Below, one piece after another: positions 1-8,586 of a stretch of DNA of 64,000 bases; the first letter of the stretch is position 1, and every line of letters begins with the position of its first letter. A program made the translations under genes and the position numbers. The notes under the pieces are model-generated. The model was not told the DNA's origin, made no database searches, and saw only the letters and a list, made by a program, of their open reading frames with translations. Source of the stretch: Methylophilales bacterium MBRSF5 (GTDB lineage Bacteria; Pseudomonadota; Gammaproteobacteria; Burkholderiales; Methylophilaceae); NCBI GenBank assembly GCA_001044335.1, contig CP011001.1, positions 434,001-498,000 of the forward strand, read 5' to 3'.

Positions 1-409
1 TTAATTTATTATCAACAGTCCGTTCAACTAAGATATCAAGATCACCAATAATAATTTGATTTAAGATTGGCTGAAATTTGAGTATGCTAAGCCATGATAT
101 TTCAAAGTCGATAGCATTTAAATTAATGGTTTTATTGTTATCCCGGTCTGTAATAGAAAAATTTCGCAATTGAAAACGGGGGTTCGTAATATTCCATACA
201 ATGTTGAGCTTATCAATCGAAACCTCACCACCTGTTTCTTTGGCGATAAAGCTTTCAATATTTTGTTTGTAGTTCTCTACATTAGGAATGAGGAAAAAAT
301 GGTAGGCAATGGCTGCAGATAAAATGAGAATTGATGCTAGTGAAAAAATGCCGTAATAAAAATATTTTATCTTTTTGGATTTTAAAACGGCATTAATTGT
401 TCTTAGCAT
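1..409 (-). CDS. YhdP/AsmA-like large membrane protein, N-terminal part (runs off window)
   Basis: Only the first 136 codons are inside the window; the gene continues past base 1. The start is the ATG read leftward from 409, just after the acs stop, without a clear ribosome binding site. Residues about 15-39 form one hydrophobic membrane anchor. A mixed alpha/beta stretch follows (IDKLNIVWNITNPRFQLRNF, then repeated short strands), which resembles the start of the YhdP family (TIGR02099, AsmA-like), very long inner-membrane-anchored periplasmic proteins linked to lipid transport to the outer membrane. The family call rests on the anchor plus the 'scaffold strand' pattern and would need the remaining 1000 or so residues to be firm. 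It could be co-transcribed with acs, which ends 10 bases upstream. Confidence 0.55.
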   Translation of the reverse strand, partial: MLRTINAVLKSKKIKYFYYGIFSLASILILSAAIAYHFFLIPNVENYKQNIESFIAKETGGEVSIDKLNIVWNITNPRFQLRNFSITDRDNNKTINLNAIDFEISWLSILKFQPILNQIIIGDLDILVERTVDNKL

Positions 410-418
410 TAAAACATT

Positions 419-2392
419 TTAAACTTTTTGCTTGAGTTGATCCAGGATTGCAGGATTTTCCAGAGTAGAAATATCTGCGGTGATTTCCTCATCTTTGGCA
501 ATTGATCGAAGTAACCTTCTCATGATTTTCCCAGATCTCGTTTTAGGTAAATTATCACCGAATCTAATCTCATCAGGTTTAGCAATAGGTCCAATTTCAT
601 TTCCTACCCATGCGCGTAATTCATTGACTATTTCTGTCGCTTTCTCGGCATTAGGTCGATCTGATTTTAAAACAACAAAGGCGATGATGGATTCCCCTTT
701 GACGTCATGGGGTCTTCCAACAACAGCTGCCTCAGCGACCAAGTCATTGGCAACTAATGCAGATTCAATTTCCATTGTTCCTAGTCTATGACCTGAGACA
801 TTTAGTACATCATCAATTCTACCCATGATAGTAAAATAGCCTGATTCAGCATCTCTTACAGCACCATCACCAGCCAAATATAATTTTCCACCTAATTCAC
901 TGGGGAAGTAACTATTTTTAAATCGTTCTGGGTCACCCCATATTGTTCGGATCATAGATGGCCATGGTTTTTTTATTACCAGCAGTCCACCTTGCCCCCA
1001 TTCTAGATTTTGACCAGTTTCGTCCACTACATCAATTGCAATTCCAGGAAAAGGGAGTGTGCAAGAGCCTGGAACTAGGGGAGTGCTACCAGGAAGGGGT
1101 GTGATGACATGCCCGCCAGTTTCAGTTTGCCAAAAGGTATCAGCAATTGGACATTTTGAATTGCCTACATTTTCGTAGTACCACATCCAAGCTTCAGGGT
1201 TAATAGGCTCCCCAACTGTTCCCAAAATTCTTAATGAACTTAAGTCAAATGATTTTGGATGAACAGCCTCATCACTTTCAGAGGCTTTTATCAATGCTCT
1301 TATGGCAGTTGGCGCTGTATAAAAGATAGTTGCTTTGTACTTTTGTACAATTTCCCAAAAACGACCAGCATTGGGGAAGGTAGGCACTCCTTCAAAGATA
1401 ATTTGTGTTCCACCCAGTGCTAATGGACCATACGCCACATAAGTGTGACCGGTAATCCAACCCACGTCCGCGGTACACCAAAAGATGTCGTCATCCCTTA
1501 AATCAAAAGTCCATTTGGTGGTGTTGATTGCATGAAGCAGATATCCCCCTGATGAATGTTGAACTCCTTTTGGCTTTCCTGTTGATCCTGAGGTGTACAA
1601 AAGAAAGAGCGGATGCTCTGCATTTACCCACACTGGCTCACATTCTTCTTTTTGATTCTTACATAATGCATGCCAATCAATTTCATTTTCTTTTAGAGCT
1701 GCTTCTTTACCAGTTCGATTTAAAACAATAACTTTTTCAACCGAATCACAACCACCTAGAAGAATGGCATCATCAACAGCGGTTTTTAGTGGGAGCTCTT
1801 TACCCCCTCTATTTTGATAGTCGGCTGTGATGATAAGTTTTGCTCCAGCATCAATAACTCTCTCTTGAATACTTTTTGCAGAGAATCCACCAAAAACAAC
1901 AGAGTGTGTTAAACCAATTCGTGCACAAGCCTGCATGGCCACAACAGCTTCAATACCCATGGGGAGGTAAATGATGACACGGTCGCCTAAATTTAAGTTA
2001 AGGGTTTTTAAGCCGTTCGCGAACTGACATACTTTTTCATATAGCTCTTGGTAAGTAATTTCAGTTGTTTGGCCATCATCTGATTCAAAGATAATTGCTA
2101 CTTTATCTTTTTTGTTTGGAAGGTGTCGATCGATACAATTATAAGAAACGTTCAATTCACCATCATCAAACCATTTATAAAATGGTGCGTCATCTTCGTT
2201 AAGAATTTTGGTAAATGGTTTTTTCCAATCTATTAAATCTTTTGCCAGATCACCCCAATAACCCTCATAGTCCGCTTCTGCCGCATCACACAGTTGTTGA
2301 TATTCTTCTAGATTTTTAACATATGCATTTTCACTTAATGTTTTTGGCGGGTTAAAGACCCTATTTTCATGCATCACTGATTCAATCGCCAT
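419..2392 (-). CDS. acs: acetyl-CoA synthetase
   Basis: AMP-forming acetate:CoA ligase, converting acetate, ATP and CoA to acetyl-CoA, AMP and PPi in the cytoplasm. At 657 residues it has the normal length. Visible signatures are the N-terminal ACAS domain (about 30-90), the adenylation P-loop [11 protein letters not shown] (about 266-276), a WQTETGGH motif, and the C-terminal [11 protein letters not shown] segment in which K622 is the lysine that is acetylated for control in this family. The ATG is preceded by a strong GGGAGG ribosome binding site. The gene is divergent from a two-component system across a 122-base gap. In a methylotroph it would salvage acetate, but the substrate is inferred from family only. 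Confidence 0.95.
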   Translation of the reverse strand: MAIESVMHENRVFNPPKTLSENAYVKNLEEYQQLCDAAEADYEGYWGDLAKDLIDWKKPFTKILNEDDAPFYKWFDDGELNVSYNCIDRHLPNKKDKVAIIFESDDGQTTEITYQELYEKVCQFANGLKTLNLNLGDRVIIYLPMGIEAVVAMQACARIGLTHSVVFGGFSAKSIQERVIDAGAKLIITADYQNRGGKELPLKTAVDDAILLGGCDSVEKVIVLNRTGKEAALKENEIDWHALCKNQKEECEPVWVNAEHPLFLLYTSGSTGKPKGVQHSSGGYLLHAINTTKWTFDLRDDDIFWCTADVGWITGHTYVAYGPLALGGTQIIFEGVPTFPNAGRFWEIVQKYKATIFYTAPTAIRALIKASESDEAVHPKSFDLSSLRILGTVGEPINPEAWMWYYENVGNSKCPIADTFWQTETGGHVITPLPGSTPLVPGSCTLPFPGIAIDVVDETGQNLEWGQGGLLVIKKPWPSMIRTIWGDPERFKNSYFPSELGGKLYLAGDGAVRDAESGYFTIMGRIDDVLNVSGHRLGTMEIESALVANDLVAEAAVVGRPHDVKGESIIAFVVLKSDRPNAEKATEIVNELRAWVGNEIGPIAKPDEIRFGDNLPKTRSGKIMRRLLRSIAKDEEITADISTLENPAILDQLKQKV

Positions 2393-2473
2393 TCAAACCT
2401 CCCTTTTTGAATTTCGTTAGATTAAGTGTGTTGATGTGAATTATAAAATTAAATTACAGTCATTGTTATGAAC

Positions 2474-2479
2474 TATAAT
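2474..2479 (+). promoter_or_regulatory. candidate -10 box for the two-component operon
   Basis: A perfect TATAAT lies 35 bases before the sensor kinase ATG in the acs/kinase divergent gap. No good -35 hexamer is found at 16-18 bases (the best is TTACAG, 14 bases away), so this may be an activator-dependent promoter. On the other strand, TATAAT also occurs at 2440-2445 and could serve acs. Confidence 0.35.
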
Positions 2480-2514
2480 ACAAGTGTTTTTTTGATTTCC
2501 CAAATTTTATTTCT

Positions 2515-4218
2515 ATGAGCTTAAGAGTAAGATTAAATCTATTAATTGCATTAATTATGATCCTTTTTTTAATCGGATTATCAATTACCCTCATGAAATC
2601 CTCAAAAAAAGCGATTGAGGAAGGCGTGGAATCATCTCATAGAGTGACTTTGCAATTATTAGATACATTTATCACTAGCTCTGTACAAAATCCAGAGTGG
2701 GGATATACGCATCAGGTGATTCAACCTTTCCTTGTTGAATTGGGGCATGTTCGCAGCAACATCATCTCGCTCTATGATTTAAATAACCATTTACTGTATC
2801 AATCTCCAGAGTCGACCTACCGTCAAGAAATTACTCCTCCTTTATGGTTTAAAAATTATATGACTCCACCACAAGAATTAAATGCAAAAATTATTAAATA
2901 CGGAAGGTTGATTGTGGAATCTGCCCCTGAAGGTGCAATCAGGGAGGCTTGGTATCACACAAGAAGTTTTATGTATATTTCATTGATTGTGTTTCTATTA
3001 ATGAACATATTTGTTTACATGTTGTTGGGAAGATGGCTATCCTCAATCAATCCATTGTTAAAGGGGATAGAGGATTTTGGTCAAGGCAATTTAAAAACAA
3101 GGTTGCCAAAATTTGATGTTCCAGATTTTCAAAAAATCGCCACAAATTTCAACAAGATGGGTCAGTCTTTGGAAAAATTTTTAAATGAAAATAAAATATT
3201 AGCGCTGATATCTCAACAAACAGCAGATGCCATAATGATCTTGGATGCAGATCAAAAAATTAATTTTTGGAATCATTCTGCTGAGAACATGTTTGGTTTC
3301 AAAAAAAAAGAAGTACTGGGTAAATCAGTTAAATTGATTGTTCCAAAAAATAAATTGGGCGAACTTAAGTCTAATCTATCTTATACACACAAGAATAAAA
3401 AGATTCAAAATCTCGAAACAAGACGTGTTACCAAATCTAAGAAAATTATAGACGTCTCTATTTCAATTTCACCTTTCTATGATCCCGATAAAAAAGAAGT
3501 GATTGGCGATATTGTTAGCATGAGAGACATATCTGAAAAATTAAAAGCAGAAAGATCAAAGAAAGCTTTAGATCAGAATAGAAAATTGACTGGGATTATT
3601 CGGGAAAAAATTGAGGACGAAAGAAGAAGCCTGGCCCGAGAACTTCACGACGAACTCGGTCAGTATGTTTCTGCCATAAAAATTTTCACGCAAAATATTA
3701 AAAATCAAGCCAAAGGAAATGATTTGATAGCAACAAGTGCCGAGTCTGTAACATCAGCTGCTAATCAAATATATGATGGCATGCATAATATCATTCGTAA
3801 ATTAAGACCTGGCTCATTAGACAATCTTGGATTGGTTGAAACAATCAATGATTTAGTTGGAGTTTGGCAAAAGCAATACCCTTCAATGAAAATAACTTTC
3901 AAACACAATAAAGTTGAGAATTTATCTGAGGAGATCAGTATCAATATTTATAGAATCATTCAAGAGGGCATGAACAATTGCTTAAAACATGCAGATGCTT
4001 CTGAAGTTCATATTGACCTAATAGCTGACAAAAGGTATTTAAAAATTTCTTTTAGAGATAATGGTAAGGGGTTTGATACAAAAATTCTGAAATCTTCAAA
4101 GCAATTTGGCATTGCTGGGATGAGAGAAAGAATTCAAGGCTTAAATGGAAAATTTGAGTTACAATCGAACGAAAAAGGAACCATTATCACTGGATTAATT
4201 CCAATAAAAAAGAAATAG
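2515..4218 (+). CDS. NarX/DegS-type sensor histidine kinase with HAMP and PAS domains
   Basis: Membrane sensor kinase of 567 residues. Order of parts: transmembrane segment 1 (about 8-28), an extracytoplasmic domain of about 120 residues, transmembrane segment 2 (about 152-174), HAMP linker (about 175-225), a PAS domain (about 228-345, beginning after a LISQQTADAIMILDAD stretch), a HisKA_3 dimerisation region with RELHDELGQ where H378 is the phospho-acceptor, and a HATPase_c domain with NNCLKHADA, DNGKGFD and GIAGMRERI boxes. This is the architecture of NarX/UhpB-like kinases that pair with LuxR-type regulators. The partner gene follows 7 bases downstream. The signal is unknown; the divergent position next to acs makes control of acetate or C1 metabolism a possibility only. 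Confidence 0.88.
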   Translation: MSLRVRLNLLIALIMILFLIGLSITLMKSSKKAIEEGVESSHRVTLQLLDTFITSSVQNPEWGYTHQVIQPFLVELGHVRSNIISLYDLNNHLLYQSPESTYRQEITPPLWFKNYMTPPQELNAKIIKYGRLIVESAPEGAIREAWYHTRSFMYISLIVFLLMNIFVYMLLGRWLSSINPLLKGIEDFGQGNLKTRLPKFDVPDFQKIATNFNKMGQSLEKFLNENKILALISQQTADAIMILDADQKINFWNHSAENMFGFKKKEVLGKSVKLIVPKNKLGELKSNLSYTHKNKKIQNLETRRVTKSKKIIDVSISISPFYDPDKKEVIGDIVSMRDISEKLKAERSKKALDQNRKLTGIIREKIEDERRSLARELHDELGQYVSAIKIFTQNIKNQAKGNDLIATSAESVTSAANQIYDGMHNIIRKLRPGSLDNLGLVETINDLVGVWQKQYPSMKITFKHNKVENLSEEISINIYRIIQEGMNNCLKHADASEVHIDLIADKRYLKISFRDNGKGFDTKILKSSKQFGIAGMRERIQGLNGKFELQSNEKGTIITGLIPIKKK

Positions 4219-4225
4219 GAATCCT

Positions 4226-4864
4226 ATGTCAAATTTAAATGTGCTTTTAGTCGATGATCATTCAGTAGTTAGGATGGGTTTTAAAATGCTTATCGATAGT
4301 GAAAAAGATATGCAGGTAATTGCCGAAGCCGAAACAGGTGAAGATGGCATCATAAAATTTCAAGAAATTAAACCAGATGTGATAGTGATGGACATCACTA
4401 TGCCAGGCATTGGAGGCCTTGAAGCAATTGAGAGAATAATTGCAAAAGACAAAAATACAAAAATACTGGTTCTATCTGCTCATGAAGATTCCGTCCATCC
4501 AAAGAGAGTTTTAAGTGCAGGCGCAATCGGTTATTTGACAAAAAGGAGTGCTGCAGAAGAGTTGATTAATGCAATCAGAACTGTAGGAAGCGGGAAAAAA
4601 TACATCGAATCTTCCGTTGCTCAACAGTTGGCGATTACCCAATTATCTGGAGAAAATGATCCTACTGAAGTGTTATCGGATCGTGAGTTTGAAGTGTTCA
4701 TATCGCTGGCTAAAGGCAAAAGTACTAACGAGATTGCGGATACTATGTGTTTAAGTCCGCGTACTGTTGGAACCCATCTCTACAACATCAAACAAAAATT
4801 AAATGCGAACAACTCAGCAGAAATAGCTCTTATTGCAATTCGGTGTGGATTACTTGAGCCTTAA
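4226..4864 (+). CDS. NarL/FixJ-family response regulator
   Basis: Two-domain regulator of 212 residues. The receiver domain has the acidic pair D10-D11, phospho-acceptor D56 in VIVMDITMPG, and a conserved Lys near 106 (YLTKRSA). The C-terminal LuxR-type helix-turn-helix (about 147-210) carries LSDREFEVF and STNEIADTMCLSPRTVGTHL. It sits 7 bases after the kinase stop and is its evident partner. Its last 15 bases overlap the 3' end of the convergent DMT permease gene. Target genes cannot be read from the sequence; the divergent acs gene is the nearest candidate. Confidence 0.9.
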   Translation: MSNLNVLLVDDHSVVRMGFKMLIDSEKDMQVIAEAETGEDGIIKFQEIKPDVIVMDITMPGIGGLEAIERIIAKDKNTKILVLSAHEDSVHPKRVLSAGAIGYLTKRSAAEELINAIRTVGSGKKYIESSVAQQLAITQLSGENDPTEVLSDREFEVFISLAKGKSTNEIADTMCLSPRTVGTHLYNIKQKLNANNSAEIALIAIRCGLLEP

Positions 4865-5716
4865 CTTAGTTTTGTTGATAAATATTCCAGCTAAAAAAAT
4901 CAGCAAGATTCCCATTAAAGTAAGCCAATCGAGACTTTCCTGAAATATCCATACTCCCCATCCCACTGAAAAGATTACCGTCATATAAGAGTAAGCGGCA
5001 TTGTTTAATGTTTTTCCTTCACGATAGGCTCTTGTAACAGCTAATTGGGCAATAGTCGCACTAACCCCTAAGAGCAATAGATAAATCAAATTAATGTCAA
5101 AAGAGATCGGACTGATATCCTCTTTTAACATCAAACCGAAAGATAAGATCGATGATACCAGGGTGAAAAAATAAACTGTTCTTAAATCTGGCTCTTTTAG
5201 TTGACCTAATTTTGCCACCATAATATAAGCAATTGCTGCACCAAATCCTGATAGAACACCCATCAAGCCCGCGAACCAATTATAATTCAGAACAGGTTTG
5301 AGAATTAATACAATTCCTAAAAAACCAATTAATAAGAGAAATAGCTTAGAGCTGTTAAATTTTTGTTTCATTAAAAATGGAATCAAAAGTCCTAAAAAAA
5401 TTGGGGATGTGTAATTAAGAGTCATTGATGTGCTAAGGGGGAGTTTTGTGATGGCGTAAAAAAATAACAAAAGGCTAATGAATCCAATAAACGATCTTAA
5501 GAAATGAAACCATGCGTATTTCGTTTTAATCGTAATGCTATTTTTTTTCATCAATACAATGATAATTATTAGACTCACAAACGATCGATAAAAAACCAAT
5601 TCATATTCATTAAATGAAGAGGAGTTTAATTTCACGCATAAACCCATTACACTGAATGAAAATGTCGCTAATAACATCCATCGAAAACTTTTATATTTTG
5701 AAGGTAATTTTTTCAC
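4850..5716 (-). CDS. EamA/DMT-family permease
   Basis: Inner-membrane protein of 288 residues with about ten hydrophobic segments arranged as two EamA repeats (roughly 10-145 and 155-285), the drug/metabolite transporter fold. The repeat starts ATFSFSVMGLCVKLNSSS and the second-half FGAAIAYIMVAKLG are typical. Substrate is unknown; close relatives export amino acids or metabolites such as S-adenosylmethionine. The start used is a GTG with no clear ribosome binding site; an ATG 13 codons later (before LLATFS) is an alternative. The 3' end overlaps the response regulator gene by 15 bases on the opposite strand. Confidence 0.82.
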   Translation of the reverse strand: MKKLPSKYKSFRWMLLATFSFSVMGLCVKLNSSSFNEYELVFYRSFVSLIIIIVLMKKNSITIKTKYAWFHFLRSFIGFISLLLFFYAITKLPLSTSMTLNYTSPIFLGLLIPFLMKQKFNSSKLFLLLIGFLGIVLILKPVLNYNWFAGLMGVLSGFGAAIAYIMVAKLGQLKEPDLRTVYFFTLVSSILSFGLMLKEDISPISFDINLIYLLLLGVSATIAQLAVTRAYREGKTLNNAAYSYMTVIFSVGWGVWIFQESLDWLTLMGILLIFLAGIFINKTKLRLK

Positions 5717-5741
5717 AGTTTGTAATGAAATCTTTTCAATC

Positions 5742-5767
5742 TTGACAATGTTGGTAAATAATATAGT
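5742..5767 (+). promoter_or_regulatory. candidate promoter for the micro-ORF and PuuD-like gene
   Basis: A perfect TTGACA at 5742-5747 lies ahead of TATAGT at 5762-5767, but the 14-base spacer is shorter than usual. It is the best promoter-like pair in the 80-base gap and points towards the micro-ORF. Confidence 0.35.
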
Positions 5768-5796
5768 CTATTCTTAAAATTTGGAGGAAAATTTTT

Positions 5797-5889
5797 ATGA
5801 AAAATCCATTAGATTCAATTCTCGGAACCATTGTCGCAGGCGTTATACTTACTTTTGTATTTGTATATCTCTTGAAAAACTTTTTTTAA
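5797..5889 (+). CDS. 30-residue single-span membrane micro-protein
   Basis: A short reading frame, ATG at 5797 and TAA at 5887-5889, preceded by a consensus GGAGGA ribosome binding site at 5782-5787, nine bases before the ATG. The product starts MKNPLDSILGTIVAG and is followed by a hydrophobic run ending in LLKNFF, so it looks like one transmembrane helix with a short polar N-terminus. It lies 29 bases upstream of the PuuD-like gene and probably shares its mRNA. The strong SD and codon pattern argue for real translation. Function is unknown; a small subunit or stabiliser of the neighbouring membrane protein is a guess. Confidence 0.6.
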   Translation: MKNPLDSILGTIVAGVILTFVFVYLLKNFF

Positions 5890-5918
5890 TTTACATTACT
5901 AAATATTAGGAGATTATT

Positions 5919-6416
5919 ATGGAATATGATTATTTCACCGCGATTGTAAGATTTCTGCATGTTATTGTGGGGGTTGCCTGGATAGGCCTACTTTATTATT
6001 TTAACTTTGTTCAAGTTCCAGCTTTGAAAAATGCAAATGCTGATGGAACAGCGGCTGGTATTACTAAACATGTTGCCCCTTTGGCGCTTCTTTGGTTTCG
6101 TTGGGCTGCATTAGCTACATGGATTGCAGGTGCCGCACTCTTAGGTGCCAACTTTGTTCCTGCTTTCACATTGAGTGGAGGTTATGAGGCTATTGGATTA
6201 GGATCATGGTTGGGTACTATTATGTTATTCAATGTTTGGGTTCTTATCTGGCCAAATCAACAAAAAATTCTTGGTTTAAAATCAGCGAGTGATGCTGAAA
6301 AAACTGCTGCCAGAAGAATTGCTTTTTTAGCATCTCGAACTAACACTATGTTATCTATTCCGATGTTATTCTTAATGACAAACGGACTATCACATAAAGG
6401 CTTAATTGGTTTATAA
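5919..6416 (+). CDS. PuuD-like (urate hydroxylase N-terminal domain) membrane protein
   Basis: 165-residue membrane protein with four to five hydrophobic helices and conserved histidines in the first helix (RFLHVIVGVAWIG) and near the middle (KHVAPLALLWFRW). The HVIVGVAWIGLLYYFNFVQ pattern matches the membrane domain of the PuuD/DUF989 family found, without the cytochrome c part, in many proteobacteria. Length fits the stand-alone form. A strong AGGAGA ribosome binding site precedes the ATG. The gene is followed by a clear intrinsic terminator, so it and the micro-ORF upstream form a small transcription unit. The real role of stand-alone members is not established; urate hydroxylation should not be assumed. 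Confidence 0.7.
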   Translation: MEYDYFTAIVRFLHVIVGVAWIGLLYYFNFVQVPALKNANADGTAAGITKHVAPLALLWFRWAALATWIAGAALLGANFVPAFTLSGGYEAIGLGSWLGTIMLFNVWVLIWPNQQKILGLKSASDAEKTAARRIAFLASRTNTMLSIPMLFLMTNGLSHKGLIGL

Positions 6417-6442
6417 TCTTCCTTTAACAACTTTGTAAAAAC

Positions 6443-6466
6443 CGGCGGCGTTAGCCGCCGTTTTTT
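6443..6466 (+). terminator. strong intrinsic terminator after the PuuD-like gene, directly before argD
   Basis: Perfect 7-bp GC stem (CGGCGGC at 6443-6449, GCCGCCG at 6454-6460) with a GTTA loop followed by six T. The T run ends only 7 bases before the argD ATG, so it must be passed, or be part of the leader, when argD is transcribed from upstream. Confidence 0.92.
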
Positions 6467-6473
6467 ATTCTAG

Positions 6474-7670
6474 ATGGAATCAAAATATTCAATTTTAAAA
6501 ACTTACGGAAGACTTCCTATTTCTTTTGAAAAAGGTGAGGGTGTCTGGCTGTTTGATAAAGAAGGAAATAAATACCTTGATGCCTTAGCAGGCGTTGCTG
6601 TAAATACGCTAGGCCATGTTCATCCGCATTTCACATCAGGACTAAAAGACCAACTCGATCAATTCATTCACTTATCTAATTATGTCAATATAGGTGAACA
6701 AGAAAAACTAGCGGAAAGACTGGCCTCAATCACGGGTATGAGCGCAGTATTTTTCTCCAATTCTGGTTGTGAGGCGAATGAAGCTGCTATCAAGTTTGCA
6801 AGACTATTTGCCAATTCAAAAAAGATTACAGATCCACAAATTATTGTGATGGAGAATTCTTTCCATGGCAGAACCATGGCAACTTTATCTGCCACTGGAA
6901 GCAGAAAAGTTCAGGCTGGCTTTGAGCCACTTTTAAAAGGTTTTATCCGAGTCCCTTTTGATGATTTAGATTCTATAAAAAAAATTGCAGATCAAAATAA
7001 AAATGTTGTTGCTGTCCTAGTTGAGCCTATTCAGGGTGAGGGAGGGATAAAGCTCCCAAAAAATCTTTCATCTTATCTAAATGATTTAAGAAAAATTTGC
7101 GATCAAAATGAATGGCTTCTTATGCTGGATGAAGTTCAGACCGGCGTAGGTCGAACTGGACGTTTGTATGCTTTTCAGTATTCAGATATTAAGCCTGATG
7201 TTCTAACTAGCGCAAAAGGTCTTGGTTCAGGGGTTCCTATTGGCGCTACTTTAGTGAATGAAAAAATAACAAACATCATTAAACCAGGACAGCACGGCTC
7301 AACATTTGGCGGAAATCCCTTAGCATGTCGTGCAGGTAATTTAACTCTCGATGTTTTGGATCAAGAAAAGCTCTATTTAAATGCAACAATTCAAGGATCA
7401 AAAATTGCTCATGCTGTGAGAGAGCAAACAAAATCTTTAGATTTTGTAATTGACGTCAGGCAGCAAGGCTTAATGATTGGCATTGAGCTTGGTCATGATT
7501 GTCCAGAACTGATGACACTTGCTTTAGAATATAATCTATTGATCAGCGTGACATCTGGAAATGTCATAAGAATTGTTCCCCCTTTAGTTATCAATGATGA
7601 TGAGTCAGAATTTTTGGTATCAAATTTAATATTGATGCTAAAGGATTATTTGAAAGAAAATAAAGTATGA
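6474..7670 (+). CDS. argD: acetylornithine aminotransferase
   Basis: Class-III PLP aminotransferase of 398 residues that converts N-acetylglutamate semialdehyde and glutamate to N-acetylornithine in arginine synthesis; relatives also act in the lysine branch. The N-terminus (TYGRLPISFEKGEGVWLFD) matches ArgD, the substrate loop NSGCEANEAAIKFAR is at about 96-110, and the PLP lysine is K248 in TSAKGLGSG. The ATG is directly after an intrinsic terminator and lacks a ribosome binding site, which is unusual, yet the protein N-terminus fits the family so the start is probably correct. The stop overlaps the argF start (ATGA), implying translational coupling. Confidence 0.94.
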   Translation: MESKYSILKTYGRLPISFEKGEGVWLFDKEGNKYLDALAGVAVNTLGHVHPHFTSGLKDQLDQFIHLSNYVNIGEQEKLAERLASITGMSAVFFSNSGCEANEAAIKFARLFANSKKITDPQIIVMENSFHGRTMATLSATGSRKVQAGFEPLLKGFIRVPFDDLDSIKKIADQNKNVVAVLVEPIQGEGGIKLPKNLSSYLNDLRKICDQNEWLLMLDEVQTGVGRTGRLYAFQYSDIKPDVLTSAKGLGSGVPIGATLVNEKITNIIKPGQHGSTFGGNPLACRAGNLTLDVLDQEKLYLNATIQGSKIAHAVREQTKSLDFVIDVRQQGLMIGIELGHDCPELMTLALEYNLLISVTSGNVIRIVPPLVINDDESEFLVSNLILMLKDYLKENKV

Positions 7671-8581
7671 CGATTAAACACTTTTTACAATTTAATGACC
7701 TTACAAAAGACGAAATATATTACTTATTCGATCGAGCAAAATGGTTAAAAAAACAATTTAAAGAGTACCAAAAACACTGGCCGCTTGAAGATAGAACTCT
7801 GGTAATGATTTTTGAAAAAGCTAGCACTAGGACAAGGTTATCTTTTGAGTCAGGCATGCATCAACTCGGCGGTGCCGCTATTTACTTAAACACAAAAGAT
7901 TCTCAACTAGGAAGGGGAGAGCCTGTTGAGGATGCAGCTCAAGTTATTTCCAGAATGAGTGATGTCGTCATGATTAGGACTTTTGAGCAGGAAATTATTG
8001 AAAGGTTTGCTCAGAACTCTAGGGTTCCTGTGATCAATGGTCTGACGAACGAGTATCATCCTTGTCAAATTTTGGCGGATATATTTACTTTTATCGAGCA
8101 TAGAGGCTCAGTTGAGGGAAAAACAGTCGCCTGGATTGGGGATTCTAATAATGTTTGCAATACCTGGTTACAAGCTGCAGAGTTATTAGATTTTAATATG
8201 CATGTTTCAACTCCAAAAGGATATGAGGTTGAGGTTGAGAGAGCAGGCTTATACGATGATTCTCATTTTGAACAATTTGAAAATCCTATGGATGCAGCTA
8301 AAGATGCTCATCTTGTGACTACAGATGTATGGACGAGTATGGGGTACGAGTCAGAGCAGTCAGAAAGAAAATCAGTTTTTGCAGATTGGCAAGTTGATCA
8401 AGAAATGATGGATGTCTCAGCGAAAGATTCTTTATTCATGCATTGTTTGCCGGCGCATAGAGGAGAGGAGGTTACATCTGATGTTATTGATGGACCTAAG
8501 TCTGTGGTTTGGGATGAGGCAGAAAATCGTTTGCATGTTCAAAAAGCTTTACTAGAATATCTTCTTATTGGGAAAGTTTAA
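7667..8581 (+). CDS. argF: ornithine carbamoyltransferase
   Basis: Makes citrulline from ornithine and carbamoyl phosphate. The 304-residue protein shows the carbamoyl phosphate motif STRTRLSF (about 53-60), HPCQ (about 130), and the ornithine-binding [10 protein letters not shown] (about 258), with DVWTSMG before it. These distinguish it from aspartate carbamoyltransferase. It overlaps argD by 4 bases and is followed 5 bases later by argG, so argD-argF-argG form an operon covering three late steps of arginine synthesis. Confidence 0.96.
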   Translation: MTIKHFLQFNDLTKDEIYYLFDRAKWLKKQFKEYQKHWPLEDRTLVMIFEKASTRTRLSFESGMHQLGGAAIYLNTKDSQLGRGEPVEDAAQVISRMSDVVMIRTFEQEIIERFAQNSRVPVINGLTNEYHPCQILADIFTFIEHRGSVEGKTVAWIGDSNNVCNTWLQAAELLDFNMHVSTPKGYEVEVERAGLYDDSHFEQFENPMDAAKDAHLVTTDVWTSMGYESEQSERKSVFADWQVDQEMMDVSAKDSLFMHCLPAHRGEEVTSDVIDGPKSVVWDEAENRLHVQKALLEYLLIGKV

Positions 8582-8586
8582 TTTTT

